Made by a program: the position numbers and the translations under genes. 10,852 nucleotides of DNA from Candidatus Curtissbacteria bacterium RIFCSPLOWO2_01_FULL_41_18. Lineage in GTDB: Bacteria; Patescibacteriota; Microgenomatia; Curtissbacterales; GWA2-41-24. The notes beneath the pieces were generated by a model, which was given only the letters and a program-made list of their open reading frames with translations, searched no databases and was not told the DNA's origin. Below are positions 9,798 to 10,852 of the stretch, in pieces. Where the stretch lies: assembly GCA_001776475.1 (NCBI GenBank), contig MFBQ01000015.1:1-10852 (forward strand). Reading direction: 5' to 3'. Positions within the stretch are counted from its first letter, which is position 1, and every line of letters begins with the position of its first letter.

Positions 9798-10793
9798 TTG
9801 TCTAAAAATTTCACTTTTTTTGCCATTTTATTTATATTGGTAATAATTACCCCAGTTATTTTAAACAAATTCTACAATTATGAACTCGAACCCGTCGCTC
9901 CAAATTCTAAAGCCACCGCAAAGCTCTTTGTGGTAACTCCTAGCGAGCCCTTAGTAACTATTGCCCAGAATCTCAAGAAGGAAAATCTGATAAAGAATGC
10001 TTTTGCCTTTCGCCTGCTTGTGGCCCAAATGGGAATTTCCAAAAACGTTCAAGCCGGAGACTTTCGCCTGTCTGCTGCTATGAGTGCTCGCGAAATTGCC
10101 AGGGAACTGACCCATGGCGCCATCGACATTTGGATCACCTTGCCCGAGGGAATGCGCATTGAAGAACAGGCAGCTCGTATAGAGGAGAAGCTAAAGTTCG
10201 GCTCAAATAATCTATACCGCTTTGACAAAAATGAATATATCAAGATAGCCCGTGAAGGCTATATGTTTCCCGATACCTATTTAATACCCAAAGATGCCAC
10301 TGCACAGCAAGTTGCTGATCGCCTCAGGGAAACTTTTGGCCAAAAGGTCGACAAATCAATTCTTGAGAGTGCTCAAAAGTTAAACTTAACAGCAGAAGAT
10401 GTAATAACTCTTGCATCACTCCTTGAAAAAGAAGCCAAAACCGATGAAGAAAAACCTCTTATTGCCGGAATTTTGTTAAATCGCCTGAACTTGGGTATCG
10501 CTCTTCAAGTGGATGCCACTGTTTCTTATGCCAAGGGCTATAATAGTGCCCAAAATACTTGGTGGGGGCAAGTTACTACCGATGATTATAAATCGGTCAA
10601 ATCTAAATACAACACCTATCTTTATCCCGGTTTACCGCAAGGACCTATTGCCAGCCCCGGCTTATCGTCCATTCGTGCTGCCGCCAACCCTAAAGAGACA
10701 GATTATCTATATTACCTTCATGAATCAAATGGCAACATCCACTACGCCAGAACAATTGAGGAACATAATCGCAACATCAAAGAATTTCTCTAA
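9798..10793 (+). CDS. mltG: Endolytic peptidoglycan transglycosylase MltG
   Basis: 331 residues from a TTG start. MltG is a membrane-anchored lytic transglycosylase that cleaves nascent glycan strands at the outer face of the membrane. The short cytoplasmic N-terminus is followed by one membrane helix (about residues 7-23), then a LysM-like stretch (about 45-115, FVVTPSEPLVTIAQNLKKEN), and the YceG catalytic domain. In it, ITLASLLEKEAK carries the catalytic Glu (E210), followed by GILLNRLNLGIALQVDATV, and YNTYLYPGLPQGPIASPG is the conserved substrate-site loop. The open frame extends to 9729, but the GGAGG site and the membrane-helix position favour TTG 9798, one base after the zinc-ribbon stop. 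The length is typical. Its presence shows the cell makes a peptidoglycan wall. Confidence 0.93.
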   Translation: MSKNFTFFAILFILVIITPVILNKFYNYELEPVAPNSKATAKLFVVTPSEPLVTIAQNLKKENLIKNAFAFRLLVAQMGISKNVQAGDFRLSAAMSAREIARELTHGAIDIWITLPEGMRIEEQAARIEEKLKFGSNNLYRFDKNEYIKIAREGYMFPDTYLIPKDATAQQVADRLRETFGQKVDKSILESAQKLNLTAEDVITLASLLEKEAKTDEEKPLIAGILLNRLNLGIALQVDATVSYAKGYNSAQNTWWGQVTTDDYKSVKSKYNTYLYPGLPQGPIASPGLSSIRAAANPKETDYLYYLHESNGNIHYARTIEEHNRNIKEFL

Positions 10794-10852
10794 AAATATA
10801 AGTATTGACAAATTATCTTAAAGTATCAGCGAATTAGTTTACATCCGGTTAA

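Noticed and set aside
10794..10852. TTGACA at 10805-10810 as a promoter for a gene beyond the window
   Set aside because: The hexamer is perfect but no acceptable -10 is found at 16-18 nt spacing, and the downstream gene is not visible.

Overview
The window looks like a chromosomal segment of a Candidate Phyla Radiation (Patescibacteria) bacterium, most probably of the Microgenomates type. This rests on low GC content with compact, overlapping genes, an abbreviated alanyl-tRNA synthetase, a membrane protein that combines an actin-fold-like cytoplasmic part with a baseplate-J-like exterior part, a proline-rich single-pass membrane protein, and two small PIN-domain toxin-antitoxin operons. Taxonomy is inferred from gene style only; there is no rRNA gene. 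No rRNA, tRNA, CRISPR array, transposase or integrase was seen.

Layout. 1-586: the end of a DUF948-like membrane gene and an overlapping YtxH-like gene. 600-1282 (minus strand): an HTH antitoxin followed by an overlapping PIN toxin, with a strong promoter at 1289-1317. 1442-1873: an unrecognised small protein. 1911-3842: alaS, short and mosaic. 3917-7594: an envelope block made of a proline-rich membrane protein, a 725-residue ASKHA-like/TM/baseplate-J-like protein and a translationally coupled sortase. 7588-8376: an AbrB-type antitoxin and VapC toxin behind a 19-bp-period repeat array. 8364-8443: a relic of a sortase 3' end. 8457-9059: an isochorismatase-family hydrolase. 9216-10793: ruvX, a small zinc-ribbon protein and mltG in a tight operon. 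alaS, ruvX and mltG lie close together in many bacteria (in Bacillus the order is alaS-yrzL-ruvX-yrzB-mltG), so 3917-9059 reads as accessory DNA placed inside a conserved neighbourhood.

The most interesting structure is at 7514-8443. The last 26 codons of the sortase gene occur twice, 850 bp apart, flanking the vapBC operon. The first 35 bp are identical. After that the copies differ at nearly every third codon position but still encode almost the same peptide, and the downstream copy has lost one base. The toxin-antitoxin unit therefore appears to have entered the 3' end of a sortase gene while bringing a replacement 3' end, much as integrating elements do at tRNA genes, but with no integrase. 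The vapC stop codon and last residues lie in the repeat, and the promoter of the next gene lies in the displaced relic.

Expression. Six of the seven putative promoters place the transcription start within about 10 nt of the start codon and lack a Shine-Dalgarno sequence, suggesting leaderless or near-leaderless mRNAs. The seventh (1409-1436) predicts a start at or just past the ATG and is weak. Three are the same extended -10 word, TGATATAAT. By contrast mltG, inside an operon, has a strong GGAGG site that fixes a TTG start.
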